Shown: positions 49,814-58,748 of the stretch, piece after piece
How the letters are laid out: each line of letters starts with the position of its first letter
Numbering within the stretch: the first letter of the stretch is position 1
NCBI RefSeq assembly: GCF_005795905.1
Contig: NZ_VAWE01000001.1
Span: forward strand, 8,063,501 to 8,127,500
DNA from: Streptomyces marianii
GTDB taxonomy: Bacteria > Actinomycetota > Actinomycetes > Streptomycetales > Streptomycetaceae
Direction: 5' to 3'
Length of the DNA stretch: 64,000 nt
The notes under the pieces: model-generated
Told to the model about the DNA's origin: nothing
The model's database searches: none
The model's input: the letters and a program-made list of their open reading frames with translations, nothing else
Program-made: the position numbers and the translations under genes

Positions 49814-50131
49814 CTACTCCGCGTCGATACCGGTGATCACCGGTTGCCCCAGGGGCACTTCCTCCTCGGAGACCCCCACCGACCTGAGCGCGTCCCTGGC
49901 GAGTTTTCGAGCCTCGGCTTCTGCGGAGGCCTTGTCATGGGCCTCGACCTCGAGGCGGAGGCTGAACGCGGGGGAGTCCGGATAGAACGTGAGGATGTCG
50001 AGGTCCTCGGCCGCGCCGAAGTCCGTGGTGCGGGGGTCGGCCGGCCTGAGGGCCCGGACGAGCTCCGTACGGGCCGACGCGGAGAGCTCCTTGAGGAAGG
50101 TGCCGGGAATGGTGACGACGTAGACGGTCAT
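49814..50131 (-). CDS. Hypothetical small protein
   Basis: A 105-residue acidic protein without a recognised family. MTVYVVTIPGTFLKELSASA is followed by LVRALRPADPRTTDFG, DLDILTFYPDSPAFSLRLEV and KASAEAEARKLARDALRSVG, ending PVITGIDAE. The strand-helix alternation suggests a ferredoxin-like or dodecin-sized fold, which is only a guess. Its ATG (50129-50131) overlaps the stop of the upstream gene as ATGA, so the two are co-translated. GGAAGG is upstream. Confidence 0.7.
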   Translation of the reverse strand: MTVYVVTIPGTFLKELSASARTELVRALRPADPRTTDFGAAEDLDILTFYPDSPAFSLRLEVEAHDKASAEAEARKLARDALRSVGVSEEEVPLGQPVITGIDAE

Positions 50132-50406
50132 GCAGATGGCCTTCCCGGTCGTGCCCCGGAGCACGCCATTGTTCTCGTCCGCGCTCTCGGCGCGCCGGGA
50201 GCACCGGTGCGGTCCGGGCGTGGAATCACCCCCCGCTCTCCCGTTCGGTTTCCTCGATCGCCGGGAGTCTCCTCGGCTGCACGTCGGCCCGCCGCGTCCC
50301 CCTCGCGCACAGGGCGGCTGACGCTCTTGTGGCCGGGGCGGTCCGGGGTCTCACGCCAGTCCTCCCCGAGCCGTGCGAACTCCTCGGCGTTCCGGTCCTT
50401 CCCCAT
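50128..50406 (-). CDS. Hypothetical hydrophilic small protein
   Basis: A 92-residue, highly charged protein (MGKDRNAEEFARLGEDWRET, PGHKSVSRPVREGDAAGRRA, then an Arg/Gly/Pro tail). Probably disordered; no family is named. ATG 50406 has AGGAAGG eight bases upstream, which supports it as real. Its stop overlaps the start of the next gene, suggesting a two-gene operon. Confidence 0.6.
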   Translation of the reverse strand: MGKDRNAEEFARLGEDWRETPDRPGHKSVSRPVREGDAAGRRAAEETPGDRGNRTGERGVIPRPDRTGAPGAPRARTRTMACSGARPGRPSA

Positions 50407-50651
50407 GTCAGGCACCTTCCTGCGGCCGCACGCGAGGCCGGGCCGCGCACGGTTCCAGCAGAACACGGCGGCCGGGTGGGTGCACGTCGCCGGACGTGTC
50501 CGCCAGACCACCACGGAAGCGCCGAGAGCCGCGTGGCGACGATCCACTCTGGCTCGTTGTCGGCGGAGTGTCTGTGACGCCGGCGGAACTGGTGGCACCA
50601 TGGCGGTACGCACCGGTCCGCGACCGGCTCCACCTCTCCTGGGGCGCACGT

Positions 50652-51494
50652 ATGAACACCTGGCTTCCGTTGCGGCACTTCGCCGCGGCAACAGCGGCCG
50701 CCCTGGCCCTGATCGGCTGCAGCGGCGCCGGCGGGTCCCCGAGCGCATCGGGAGCGACGTCCGCCGCGCCGGGGACACCCCCGCCGTCGCCCACGACGTC
50801 CGTACGCACGCCTCCGACGGCGGATCCCCCGACCTCGTCGCGTACCCCCTCCGCAGCGACGCAGACTCCCAACGTCGCGCCGCCGCTGGGCTCGTGGAGC
50901 CTTCAGCCGGTGTGGCCCTTCACCACGCTCGCCCAGGCCGAGGCGTGGGAGCGTTCCTATCGTTCGGGCGGTCACCAGCCGTGGCACCTCGACCCCGACC
51001 AAACCGCACTCTCGTTCACCCGTGACTTCCTGGGCTTCGAGGAGATCGACAGAGTCACCTCGAGCAAGGTGAGCGGCAGGCACGCCCGTGTCGGTGTTGC
51101 GCCCACCGGGCCGGAGGGCGGCACCGCCGCGGTGATCCACATGGTGCGCTTCGGCACCGGCGCGGACGCCCCCTGGGAGGTCGTCGGCACCGACGACACG
51201 ACGTTCTCCCTCACCACACCGGCGTACGGAGCGGTCGTACGCTCCCCCCTGGCGACCGGCGGCAGGATCACCGGAATCGACGAGAGCATCCGTGTCCAGG
51301 TACGCCAGCCGTCGTCCGACGCGCCATTGGGAACCTCCAAGTGCTGCACTCCCGCGGGCGGCGACAACCAGCCCTGGAGCGTCACGGTCCCCTTCTCCGG
51401 GGCCCGGGACCCCGTGCTCACCGTGGTGGCCTCCACCGGCGGACATGTCGCCGCCGTGGAACGCTTCACCGTGACGGCGGTGCGCACCCGCTGA
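50652..51494 (+). CDS. Secreted lipoprotein of unknown function
   Basis: A 280-residue exported protein. The signal peptide AAATAAALALIGCSG places the lipidated Cys at 23. A Ser/Thr/Pro-rich spacer (about 25-85) leads to a folded domain: PFTTLAQAEAWERSYRSGGH, DPDQTALSFTRDFLGFEEID and a beta-rich C-terminal part (ITGIDESIRVQVRQPSSDAP, VLTVVASTGGHVAAVERFTV) that looks like an immunoglobulin-type Gmad2 domain. It would sit on the outer face of the cytoplasmic membrane. No partner genes suggest a role. Confidence 0.82.
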   Translation: MNTWLPLRHFAAATAAALALIGCSGAGGSPSASGATSAAPGTPPPSPTTSVRTPPTADPPTSSRTPSAATQTPNVAPPLGSWSLQPVWPFTTLAQAEAWERSYRSGGHQPWHLDPDQTALSFTRDFLGFEEIDRVTSSKVSGRHARVGVAPTGPEGGTAAVIHMVRFGTGADAPWEVVGTDDTTFSLTTPAYGAVVRSPLATGGRITGIDESIRVQVRQPSSDAPLGTSKCCTPAGGDNQPWSVTVPFSGARDPVLTVVASTGGHVAAVERFTVTAVRTR

Positions 51495-51527
51495 CCTGCC
51501 GGGGCATTCCCCGCGCTCCACGGACGT

Positions 51528-51790
51528 TCACTCGCGTGCGGGGGGTGCGTGCGGTGCGTGCCCTCGGATGGTGCTGAACGGATTCACTTCAGCCATGACG
51601 TCCATGACCACCCCCGGCGCCACGGGGCGGCGGCCACCCGTCCGACAGGCCGTGTTCGGGTCGCGACGCGGCACGGCCCCTGGGGCGGAATCGGCCATAC
51701 CTATGGCAACGTCCTGGCTGGGCAGCGCCCCGAAGAGGCGACGGTACTCCCGGCTGAACCGCGAAGAGCCGTCGTAGCCCACTGTGGCCG
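51528..51790 (-). pseudogene. C-terminal remnant of an AraC-family regulator
   Basis: On the minus strand, [20 protein letters not shown] with PSQDVA is the second helix-turn-helix of AraC/XylS proteins. The preceding domain is missing: upstream sequence runs directly into the promoter of the nitrobindin gene. The frame stops at 51528 after a C-terminal stretch without family likeness. The regulator was evidently truncated by a deletion. Nothing else is seen in 51495-51844. Confidence 0.6.
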
Positions 51791-51844
51791 GCACGAGCGA
51801 CGTCCTAGTCTGCCCCAGGCACCCGCCCCGACCCAGGAGCACGC

Positions 51845-52405
51845 ATGGCCTTCGAGCCCGCCCGGCAGCCCCCGTACCCCGACGCCCTCCGACCGGACGA
51901 AGCGCCCGAGCCGCACGCGCTGCTGGCGCCGCTGGTCGGGTTCCTCGGCACCTGGCTCGGGCGGGGGCACGGCGGATACCCGACACTCGCCCACGACTTC
52001 GCGTACGGGCAGGAGGTCACGTTCAGCCACGACGGCCGGCCCTTCCTCCGCTACGAGGCGCGCGCATGGCTCCTCGACGCGGACGACACCCCGCTGAGGC
52101 CGGCGGCCCGGGAGAGCGGTTGGTGGCGGGTGCACCCCGATGGGCGCGTGGAGGCGCTCATCACCCAGCCCACCGGTGTCGCGGAGATCCTGGTCGGCCG
52201 TGCGGACCAGGGTGCCGTCGATCTCACCACCCATCAGACGGCACTCGCGCCGACGGCCAAGGAGGTCACCGCCACCCGCCGCCGTTACACCCTGAGGGAC
52301 GCCGAGACGTTCGACTTCGTCCACGACCTCGCGGCGGTCGGCCGGCCGCTGCAGCACCACCTTTCGGCACGGCTTCGACGCGGGGGCCGGGACAGGGCGT
52401 TGTGA
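51845..52405 (+). CDS. Nitrobindin-family haem-binding beta-barrel protein
   Basis: A 186-residue FABP-like barrel. [20 protein letters not shown] has the conserved G-x-W-x-G-x-[41 protein letters not shown] and the C-terminal HHLSARLRR supply the remaining nitrobindin pattern, including a His near the end that would bind haem. Mycobacterial relatives isomerise peroxynitrite to nitrate. ATG 51845 follows CCAGGAGCACGC. It stands alone beside the AraC remnant. Confidence 0.85.
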   Translation: MAFEPARQPPYPDALRPDEAPEPHALLAPLVGFLGTWLGRGHGGYPTLAHDFAYGQEVTFSHDGRPFLRYEARAWLLDADDTPLRPAARESGWWRVHPDGRVEALITQPTGVAEILVGRADQGAVDLTTHQTALAPTAKEVTATRRRYTLRDAETFDFVHDLAAVGRPLQHHLSARLRRGGRDRAL

Positions 52406-52524
52406 TCCCGGACGTTGATCGCCTCGAGGACATCGGGGCCCCGCCGTACCGGGTTCGCATGTCCACCGGGTTCCCGAAGCCGGGGGGCCTCGCGTCAGCG
52501 TTCCTGACGCCGGGGGGCCTCGCG

Positions 52525-53376
52525 TCACCTGCGTTGTGCCGTCACGAGCAGATACTCCCAGTCCATGGCCAGACCGCCGCCTGCGGCGCCGTCCGTTGCG
52601 GAAGCCTGGTCGCGTGCCAGCGCGGCGAGCTCCTGGTCCAGAGCCGCGACGCGTTCGGGGGTGCCGGCGATGTTGCGGTAGACCGCGATCGTGGGCCCGT
52701 AGTTCTTCTTGAAGTAGTCGCCCACTTCCCCGGGGGTCGTGAACCGGTCCACGCGGACGGTGCCCCGCCGGGCGTGTACCGAGGTGACGCGCTCTCCGAG
52801 CAGTGCCCGCACATGCCCCTCGTCACCCCACATCGGCGGGGGCTGCGCACCGGGCGGCGGTGGGGGAGCGTAGGGCTTCATCGTCGCGAACATGCGGCCG
52901 ATGAAGCCTTCGGGGGTCCAGTTGAGCAGCCCGATCGTGCCCCCGGGCCGGCAGACGCGCAGCATCTCGTCGGCGCTGGCCTGGTGGTGCGGTGCGAACA
53001 TGACTCCCACGCAGGACATGACGGTGTCGAAGGCACCGTCGCCGAAGGGCAGCGCCTCCGCGTCGGCCTCGCGCCATTCGAGCTCCGCGCCGAGTCCCTC
53101 CGCGATCCGTCTGCCCACGTGGAGAAGGTCGGGCGTCAGGTCCGAGGCGACGACATCGGCCCCGGCCAGCGCCGCCGGGATCGCGGCGTTGCCGGTGCCT
53201 GCCGCAACGTCCAGCACCCGCGTCCCGGCGCGGATGCCGCAGGCGTCCACCAGCGCCGTGCCGAGTGCCGGGATCAGCTGGTTCGCCACCGCGGCGTAGT
53301 CGCCCAGCGCCCACATCGCCCGGTGCTTGGCCTTCACGGCCCGGTCGGCGTCGCTCTCGCCCGACGCGTCGCCCAT
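52525..53376 (-). CDS. Class I SAM-dependent methyltransferase (UbiE-like)
   Basis: A 283-residue methyltransferase. Motif I is [20 protein letters not shown], motif [22 protein letters not shown], the post-I acidic region [20 protein letters not shown], and [20 protein letters not shown] is motif [23 protein letters not shown] at the start is typical of actinobacterial UbiE/Coq5-like enzymes of unknown acceptor. ATG 53376 has GGGAGG at eight bases. It stands alone. Confidence 0.85.
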   Translation of the reverse strand: MGDASGESDADRAVKAKHRAMWALGDYAAVANQLIPALGTALVDACGIRAGTRVLDVAAGTGNAAIPAALAGADVVASDLTPDLLHVGRRIAEGLGAELEWREADAEALPFGDGAFDTVMSCVGVMFAPHHQASADEMLRVCRPGGTIGLLNWTPEGFIGRMFATMKPYAPPPPPGAQPPPMWGDEGHVRALLGERVTSVHARRGTVRVDRFTTPGEVGDYFKKNYGPTIAVYRNIAGTPERVAALDQELAALARDQASATDGAAGGGLAMDWEYLLVTAQRR

Positions 53377-53649
53377 GACGGACACCTCCCTCGCCGTACT
53401 GCCGCCGGAGCGTACGGGACGGCCCTGCGGCCACGTCGTCCTGTCCCATCATCCGCCGCGGACCCTTCCGGCGCCGTTCGGCGAGGGGGAGGGGGCGGCG
53501 GGCGCGCCCCGGCCCCGCGGCTCGCCGACCCCGGTGTGGAGGACCCGTTCCCGCAACCGCCGCGTGCCGCGTCCCAGCTCGTGAGGCGTGGCCCCTGCGG
53601 TTTCCCCGTGCGTGGAGCTCTGCCGGCCGGGGGCAGCGGGGCGAGGCCG
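53377..53649. other. Promoter region of the methyltransferase gene
   Basis: A 273-base gap between the methyltransferase start and the rml remnant. No gene is seen. Confidence 0.3.
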
Positions 53650-53931
53650 TGGCCGCTGACCCGCTCGGTGTCCGAGCAGCTACTGCCGGTGTTCGGCAAA
53701 CCGATGGTCTGCTCCCCGCTTTCCACGTTGGTGATGGCGGGCGTCTGCGAAATCCTGGTCATCACGACCCCGGATCGGCAGGGCCGGTTCCGTCGGCGGC
53801 TCGACGACGGCAGCCGGCTGGGCCTGCGGATCACCTACGCGGTGCAGGAGCGGCTGGCAGCCACCGCCGCCCGGGACCGCGAGAACCGGGTCTGGTGGGA
53901 GCCGCTCGAGGCCGGGGCGGCGCTGCGATGA
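53650..53931 (+). pseudogene. rmlA'-'rmlB deletion scar
   Basis: One open frame joins two unrelated pieces. About 53655-53848 reads [37 protein letters not shown] and [16 protein letters not shown], which is residues 20-85 of glucose-1-phosphate thymidylyltransferase (RmlA). It then switches to [20 protein letters not shown], the C-terminus of dTDP-glucose 4,6-dehydratase (RmlB). The start of RmlA, the rest of RmlA and nearly all of RmlB are missing. The stop overlaps the ATG of rmlD, showing the original operon order rmlA-rmlB-rmlD. Confidence 0.75.
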
Positions 53932-54830
53932 CCACGAGATGGCTGGTGACCGGCGCAGGAGGGATGCTCGGCCGCGACGTCCTCACGGAACTCGCCGCCG
54001 GTCAGGGCGCCGACGTCACCGGACTCACCCGGCACCAGCTCGACGTCACCGACCCGTCCGCCGTGTACGCGGCCGTCGACGGGCAGCGCGTGGTCGTCAA
54101 CTGCGCGGCGTGGACGGACGTCGACGCCGCCGAGGCCGCCGAGGAGACGGCAACCGCCGTCAACGGCACGGGTGTCCGCCATCTCGCGCGCGCGTGCGCG
54201 GACACCGGGGCCCTCCTGCTGCACCTCTCCACCGACTACGTCTTCCCCGGCGACGCCCACGATCCGTACGCCGAAGGGGCGCCGACCGCCCCGGTCAACG
54301 CCTATGGGCGGAGCAAACTGGCCGGAGAGCATGCGGTGGCCGAACTCCTGCCCGACACCGGCTACACCGTGCGCACCGCCTGGCTCTACGGGACCCACGG
54401 GCGCAACTTCGTGACCACGATGCTCGAACTGGCGCGACGGCGCGAGACGCTGGACGTGGTCGCGGACCAGCACGGTCAGCCGACCTGGTCCCGCGCACTG
54501 GCCCGCCAGCTGACCGCGCTGGGCCGCGCCGCCCTCGCCGGTCTGGCGCCGGCGGGCATCTACCACGGCACGGCGACCGGCCGCACCACGTGGTACGGGC
54601 TTGCCCGGGAGACCTTCCGGCTGAGCGGTCTCGACCCCGAGCGGATCCGCCCGGTCGGTGCCGCGGCCTTTCCGCGGCCGGCGGCCCGCCCGGCGTTCGC
54701 GGTGCTGGGGCACGGCCGTTGGCCGGCCGCCGGCGTTCCGTCCCAGCCCCGGTGGGACGACCAACTGCCGAAGGCCCTGAACACGCCCGCGTTGGCCGCA
54801 CTGGCCGCCGCGGCACGCACCTCTCGCTGA
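53928..54830 (+). CDS. rmlD: dTDP-4-dehydrorhamnose reductase
   Basis: A 300-residue extended SDR enzyme for the last step of dTDP-L-rhamnose synthesis, or a related 6-deoxyhexose 4-ketoreductase. The NAD(P) loop is [27 protein letters not shown] follows, and [10 protein letters not shown] and [13 protein letters not shown] carry the catalytic Tyr and Lys. [20 protein letters not shown] and [17 protein letters not shown] are also conserved. The gene is intact although its partners upstream are reduced to a scar, so it depends on rml genes elsewhere or is on its way out. Its ATG overlaps the scar frame's stop. Confidence 0.92.
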   Translation: MTTRWLVTGAGGMLGRDVLTELAAGQGADVTGLTRHQLDVTDPSAVYAAVDGQRVVVNCAAWTDVDAAEAAEETATAVNGTGVRHLARACADTGALLLHLSTDYVFPGDAHDPYAEGAPTAPVNAYGRSKLAGEHAVAELLPDTGYTVRTAWLYGTHGRNFVTTMLELARRRETLDVVADQHGQPTWSRALARQLTALGRAALAGLAPAGIYHGTATGRTTWYGLARETFRLSGLDPERIRPVGAAAFPRPAARPAFAVLGHGRWPAAGVPSQPRWDDQLPKALNTPALAALAAAARTSR

Positions 54831-54958
54831 CGCAGGACCCGGCGGTACCACCAACGCACCGGTGGCGCCCGGTCCCTGCCCGGCCTGCGTCGGTATCGGG
54901 GGGGTTGAGGAACATCGGAACGAAAACCGGCGCTAATACTCCAGTGTGGTTTCGTGAT

Positions 54959-56297
54959 CTATCCAGCAGGTTCGTCGGCGGATCGTCGTCGGTAGTGGCT
55001 GTGGCGGGCTGTCGCCTGGTGGCGTCTGCGCCAGATTGACCAGTGCAGAAGCCTGGCGGCAGTCAAGGCGGGCTGGCGGAAGACTGCGGTAAGCAGGTGG
55101 CGGATCTCTGGGACGGTCAAGGAGATCGGTTCGCTGCTGCGAGCTGAGCGGTGCGGATCGGCGGGCCGCTTCGGTGCCGCGTCGGCGGCGGCCAGGAAGA
55201 CCAGAGCGAGCATGGCGAGTGTGATGTGCCGGTGCCATGAGGTCCAGTGCCTGACCTGGTAGTGGTCGAGTCCGACTTGGCTCTTCGCGGCCTGGAAGCA
55301 CTCCTCGACGCTCCAGCGGACACCGGCCACGCGTACCAGCTCCGGAAGGGTCGCCGTGGTGTGTGACCAGCACAGGTAGAAGGCCAGTTCACCACTGGTG
55401 CGGTTGCGGCGGATGAGTGGATGGCGGTGTTCGTCGACGCCGATGTGGATCCAGGCCCAGTCGTAGCGCGGGCCCTTCGCCCCGGAGCCGGCACTTGCCG
55501 CTGCCAGGCGGTGGCGGGCAGGCGTTCGGCGAGGTGTCCGCGCGGATGGGGGTGCGTCCGTGATTGATCCGCACCCTGGTCGAGCAGGCGACGGCCAGCA
55601 CGTAGCCGGTGCCGCGTGCCTCCAGGGCGGCGCGGAGCTGTGGTTCCTGCCCGTAGGCTTCGTCGCCGGTCACCCGCGCTGCCTCCACTCCGGCGTCCAG
55701 CGCAGCGGCGATCATCTCCCAGGCCAGGCGGGGCTTGGCCGCGAACCGCACCGTCCCGGGTATCCCGGCCGCCTGGCGGCGTTCGGGATCGGTGCACCAG
55801 GACTGCTCGGGCAGGTAGAGCCGACGGTCGATCAGTGCCCGCCCCCGGCTGGTGGCGTAGGCGAGGAAGACGCCGACCTGGGAGTTCTCGATGCGACCTG
55901 CGGTGCCGGTGTACTGCCGCTGGACGCCTGCTGAGGTCCGACCCTTCTTCAGGAAGCCGGTCTCGTCCACGATCAGCACACCGTCGTCGGTGCCGAGGTG
56001 ATCGACGGCGTAGGTGCGGATATCGTCGCGGACGGCGTCGGTGTCCCAGCGGGCGTAGCGCAGCAGCCGCTGCATCGGCCCCGGCCGGACGTGACCAGCC
56101 TGTTCGGCCAACTGCCAGCAGTTCTTCCGCTCCGCCTGCGACAGCAGCCCGAGCAGATAGGCACGGGCACTCGCCCTCGGCTCAACACGGCGAAAGCGGC
56201 CCGCGATCCGGGCCATGACCTGGTCGAACATCATCCGCCAGAGGGCAGGATCCACGTCATGGCCCGCGGCCACCGAACGATCTTCGTTTGTCCACAC
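54959..56297 (-). pseudogene. IS701-family transposase, frameshifted
   Basis: The N-terminal two thirds read in one frame from GTG 56297 (VDETGFLKKGRTSAGVQRQY, VTGDEAYGQEPQLRAALEAR, the first two catalytic Asp). The frame is lost near 55535: LAERLPATAWQR continues in a second frame and GPRYDWAWIHIGVDEHRHPL in a third from about 55485. That third frame carries VRWSVEECFQAAKSQVGLDH (catalytic Glu) to the stop at 54959. All parts of the protein are present, so only two small indels inactivate it. Confidence 0.85.
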
Positions 56298-56361
56298 ACC
56301 AACCGGTAATCACGCGGTGGCCGCTCCCGTTCCCAGCCGGGCCCGTCACAAGATCGCGCAA

Positions 56362-56865
56362 TCAGAACGGATTACCAGGAGCCCCGTCGCCGTCGACATT
56401 GGCCACCATTCTGCGCAGCACCTTGAGCGCGGCCACGTACTCCTCGTCGCTGATGCCCTGGTGGACCACGGCACGCACCTCGGTCGCCAGCTCACGGAGC
56501 CGTACTCTGGCGGCCTCCCCTGCATCCGTGAGGTGCAGACACTGCCCGTCGTCGATCCGGAGCCATTCGCGGTGGAGCAACTGGTCGACGACCCTGGCGA
56601 TCTCGTGCGGCCCGTCGGCAAGGTGCGTCAACTGCGCGACGACATCCTCGCGGCTCGGCGCCGCGGGGCCACCGTTCACGCGGTTGAGCACCCAGTACTG
56701 CGGCTGCGTGACGTCGATCCTGGCCATGCCGTCACGCAGATGCCGGGTGACGGCCGCTTGGGTCAGGCCGCACCAGTACCCGACTGGCTGAGTGGCCAGC
56801 ATGTCATCGGTGGCGGCCGGGTTCGCCGGCGCCTGGTCGGTGGTGGATCCCGTCAGTAATTCCAT
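56362..56865 (-). CDS. MarR-family winged-helix regulator (IS passenger)
   Basis: A 167-residue protein. RHLRDGMARIDVTQPQYWVL and SREDVVAQLTHLADGPHEIA, then VVDQLLHREWLRIDDGQCLH and LTDAGEAARVRLRELATEVR form the winged helix and dimer helices of MarR regulators. The ligand is unknown. It begins 187 bases inside the right end of the IS701-like element and runs in the transposase direction, ending 64 bases before the transposase start. It therefore moved with the element and may regulate it or neighbouring host genes. Confidence 0.82.
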   Translation of the reverse strand: MELLTGSTTDQAPANPAATDDMLATQPVGYWCGLTQAAVTRHLRDGMARIDVTQPQYWVLNRVNGGPAAPSREDVVAQLTHLADGPHEIARVVDQLLHREWLRIDDGQCLHLTDAGEAARVRLRELATEVRAVVHQGISDEEYVAALKVLRRMVANVDGDGAPGNPF

Positions 56866-57135
56866 GATCGCGACGCTACACTCCTCCGGCGCGCCGAACC
56901 ATCGGAATGCGACATCTACTGCAACTCACCCCGGGTGCACATCGGAACCACCAGCCACCGTACTCTTCGGGCGCGTCGCAGCCCGGGCCGTCATGCCGAA
57001 GCCCACCGCGGCCTATGCCGACGATGGCTCACCCACGCAGCCAGCGGGTGCATCACGAAACCGCACTGGAGTACTAACGGCCTCGCCCGCGATTGAGGTG
57101 TGAACTTGCTGGGTTGTGGTTCGGCTGGTGGGTGA

Positions 57136-57390
57136 TCAGCAGGCAGTGTCGCGTGCGAGTACCAGTTCGGTGCTGTGTTCGTGGTGGGTGGGTCGTTTGG
57201 TTGCTCGGTCGGAGACCAGGCCGGCGATCGCTCGTGGGGTTTGCGTGTAGGTTTCGCGGCGTTGGGTGAATCTGCGCATGGCTGCCCATTGCCGCAGTTC
57301 GGCATTGGTGTGCTCGACGCAGATCCGGGCCGAGGACTGCCGGCGTCTGGCCTCGCGCCAGGCTCTCTTGTCGCCGTCGCAGGCGCAACG
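57136..57390 (-). pseudogene. C-terminal fragment of an IS5-type (DDE_Tnp_4) transposase
   Basis: The minus frame reads ICVEHTNAELRQWAAMRRFT then QRRETYTQTPRAIAGLVSDR, the conserved EHxNAxLKxW...F end of DDE_Tnp_4 transposases including the catalytic Glu. Only about 85 residues remain. Upstream, the likeness stops near 57390 ahead of the DUF4440 gene. No inverted repeats could be assigned to it. Confidence 0.55.
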
Positions 57391-57503
57391 TAGAGGCGAC
57401 CAGGCACGCCGCGGCCCCGGAATGCCATGTTCTCCACTTTGGTCAACGGACAAGGACCCGAAGAGCCTTTGCCGAGGGCTCCGGGGCGAGAGAGGATGTG
57501 TCG

Positions 57504-57896
57504 ATGATCGACACGGATGAGAACCCCGAGGAACAGGTGGCAATCGCTGCGGCGAAGGACGGTGAACTGCGCCTGCATGACCCCGCCGTCCGCGCCTCCG
57601 CGGTCGGCGTCCGGCTGTTCGACCCAGATTTCGTCGAGGTCGGTGCCTCCGGGCGGCGCTGGACGTACGAGGAGATGGTCGCGGCCCTGCCCACCCTGCA
57701 CGGCGGAGCGGACAGCCCGCACATCGAGGCCTCCGGCATGCGCGGGGTGCTCCTCGCCCCGGACCTCGTGCACCTGACGTACGAGAGCGTCATCGCCGGC
57801 CGCCGGGCCCGCCGCAGCTCCCTATGGCGCAAGGGCGAGGGCGACAGCGGATGGCGGCTCTACTACCACCAGGGCACCCCCGTCCCCGAGGGCTGA
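57504..57896 (+). CDS. DUF4440 / NTF2-like protein
   Basis: A 130-residue single-domain protein of the cone-shaped SnoaL/NTF2-like fold. ELRLHDPAVRASAVGVRLFD, PDFVEVGASGRRWTYEEMVA and VHLTYESVIAGRRARRSSLW are typical of DUF4440 members, in which the W-T/R-x-E stretch is conserved. Family roles include small enzymes and binding domains; none is assigned. ATG 57504 has GAGAGAGG about nine bases upstream. Confidence 0.8.
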   Translation: MIDTDENPEEQVAIAAAKDGELRLHDPAVRASAVGVRLFDPDFVEVGASGRRWTYEEMVAALPTLHGGADSPHIEASGMRGVLLAPDLVHLTYESVIAGRRARRSSLWRKGEGDSGWRLYYHQGTPVPEG

Positions 57897-57909
57897 ACCG
57901 TCCCCGGGT

Positions 57910-58065
57910 CTACTCCTGAACGATGTCGTAGACAGCCCGTTGAGGGTCGGTTTTGGCGATGAGCCCGTCCGCGCACAGGTCGCGCAGGATCTGCCGGACC
58001 CGTTTCTCCGCTGCCCGTTGGTCTTCCCACGTGTGACCGTGGTCGCCCAGTGTCGAGTACGGCGG
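57910..58065 (-). pseudogene. C-terminal fragment of an unidentified protein
   Basis: The minus strand reads STLGDHGHTWEDQRAAEKRV, then RQILRDLCADGLIAKTDPQR and AVYDIVQE before TAG at 57910-57912. The amphipathic helix pattern suggests the end of a real protein, perhaps a winged-helix domain. No start codon or N-terminal part is found, and another gene fragment begins on the opposite strand at the same place. Confidence 0.35.
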
Positions 58066-58411
58066 TGAATGGCTCGGGTGGAACGTCGGCGTCTACTCCG
58101 GCTACCACTGGCTGCCCGACACAACAAGCCTTGCGAGCGAGCAGGAGCCCACGCGTCCGACGTGGGCAGGCAAGGACGGCGCCGTGGACTTCAAGAAGGT
58201 CCCGGCTCGCGTTCAGGTGGCCGACGAGGACGGCACGCCGGCCATGAACAGCGACGGTTCCGCCGCCACCGTACCCTTCCCCGGAGCTGACGACGCACCG
58301 GGAAGGAACAAGCGGGCGCCGTCTGATGAGGCACAGCGTTCCGTCACCGTCGACGATGACGGGCGCGTCGTCGAAACCGCGGTGGTGCCACTCAAGAGGC
58401 CGCTACCGTAA
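58037..58411 (+). pseudogene. 3' part of an unidentified gene, 5' truncated
   Basis: The plus strand reads VEYGGEWLGWNVGVYSGYHW, then EPTRPTWAGKDGAVDFKKVP and VTVDDDGRVVETAVVPLKRP to the stop at 58411. The Trp/Gly/Tyr-rich start looks like genuine protein, but a TGA at about 58031 closes the frame and no start codon fits. The gene appears cut at about 58035. A strong terminator follows it. The family is not recognised. Confidence 0.4.
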
Positions 58412-58434
58412 GACGTCAGCGCGCGAGGTCCGAT

Positions 58435-58473
58435 GGCCCCTCCCGGGCGCACGCGCCGCGCCCGGGAGGGGCC
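58435..58473 (+). terminator. Strong hairpin terminator
   Basis: A 16-bp perfect stem with arms 58435-58450 (GGCCCCTCCCGGGCGC) and 58458-58473, loop ACGCGCC, starting 24 bases after the stop at 58411. It supports the preceding fragment having been a real gene end. Confidence 0.8.
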
Positions 58474-58494
58474 CGCTGAGAGGGGGGCCCAAGA

Positions 58495-58728
58495 GTGGCT
58501 CGGAATGACAGCAACGAACCTCAAGCCGTGGGCCGGCGTACTGCCGCGCAGATGTGCGGCGTACTTGCTCTCGCCGCTGTGGCGGCCTTGCTCATCGTGA
58601 CATTGGTATTGCTTCTCCAAGGGCCCGAGTTCGCTATGAGCCGCCTCATCAAGGAGGGCAGGCTGCTCCCCTTCGCTGCGGGTGCGGCGTTCTTCGGCGC
58701 GGCATGGGGCTTGCTCCGGCGCCCGTGA
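58495..58728 (+). CDS. Small two-helix membrane protein
   Basis: A 77-residue protein starting at GTG 58495. MCGVLALAAVAALLIVTLVL and LLPFAAGAAFFGAAWGLL are membrane helices with charged ends. No family is recognised. AGAGGGGGG lies about 15 bases upstream of the GTG, a rather long distance, so the start is uncertain. Confidence 0.5.
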   Translation: MARNDSNEPQAVGRRTAAQMCGVLALAAVAALLIVTLVLLLQGPEFAMSRLIKEGRLLPFAAGAAFFGAAWGLLRRP

Positions 58729-58748
58729 CGAACGCGACGACGGGGACT

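Larger units (their letters stand above)
54937..57073 (-). mobile_element. IS701-like element carrying a MarR passenger gene
   Basis: A 2137-base element with 22-bp ends at 54937-54958 and 57052-57073 (left end TACTCCAGTGTGGTTTCGTG; one mismatch in the inverse copy). CTAA flanks both sides (54933-54936 and 57074-57077), a YTAR-type duplication as made by IS701 elements. It holds a frameshifted transposase gene and an intact MarR-family gene, both on the minus strand, within the same pair of ends. About 1.4 kb is normal for the family, so roughly 0.7 kb is extra. Confidence 0.82.

Noticed and set aside
54901..55039. Extension of the frame overlapping rmlD into the IS element as a gene
   Set aside because: The frame is a shadow of rmlD and crosses the insertion boundary at 54937; RmlD itself is complete.
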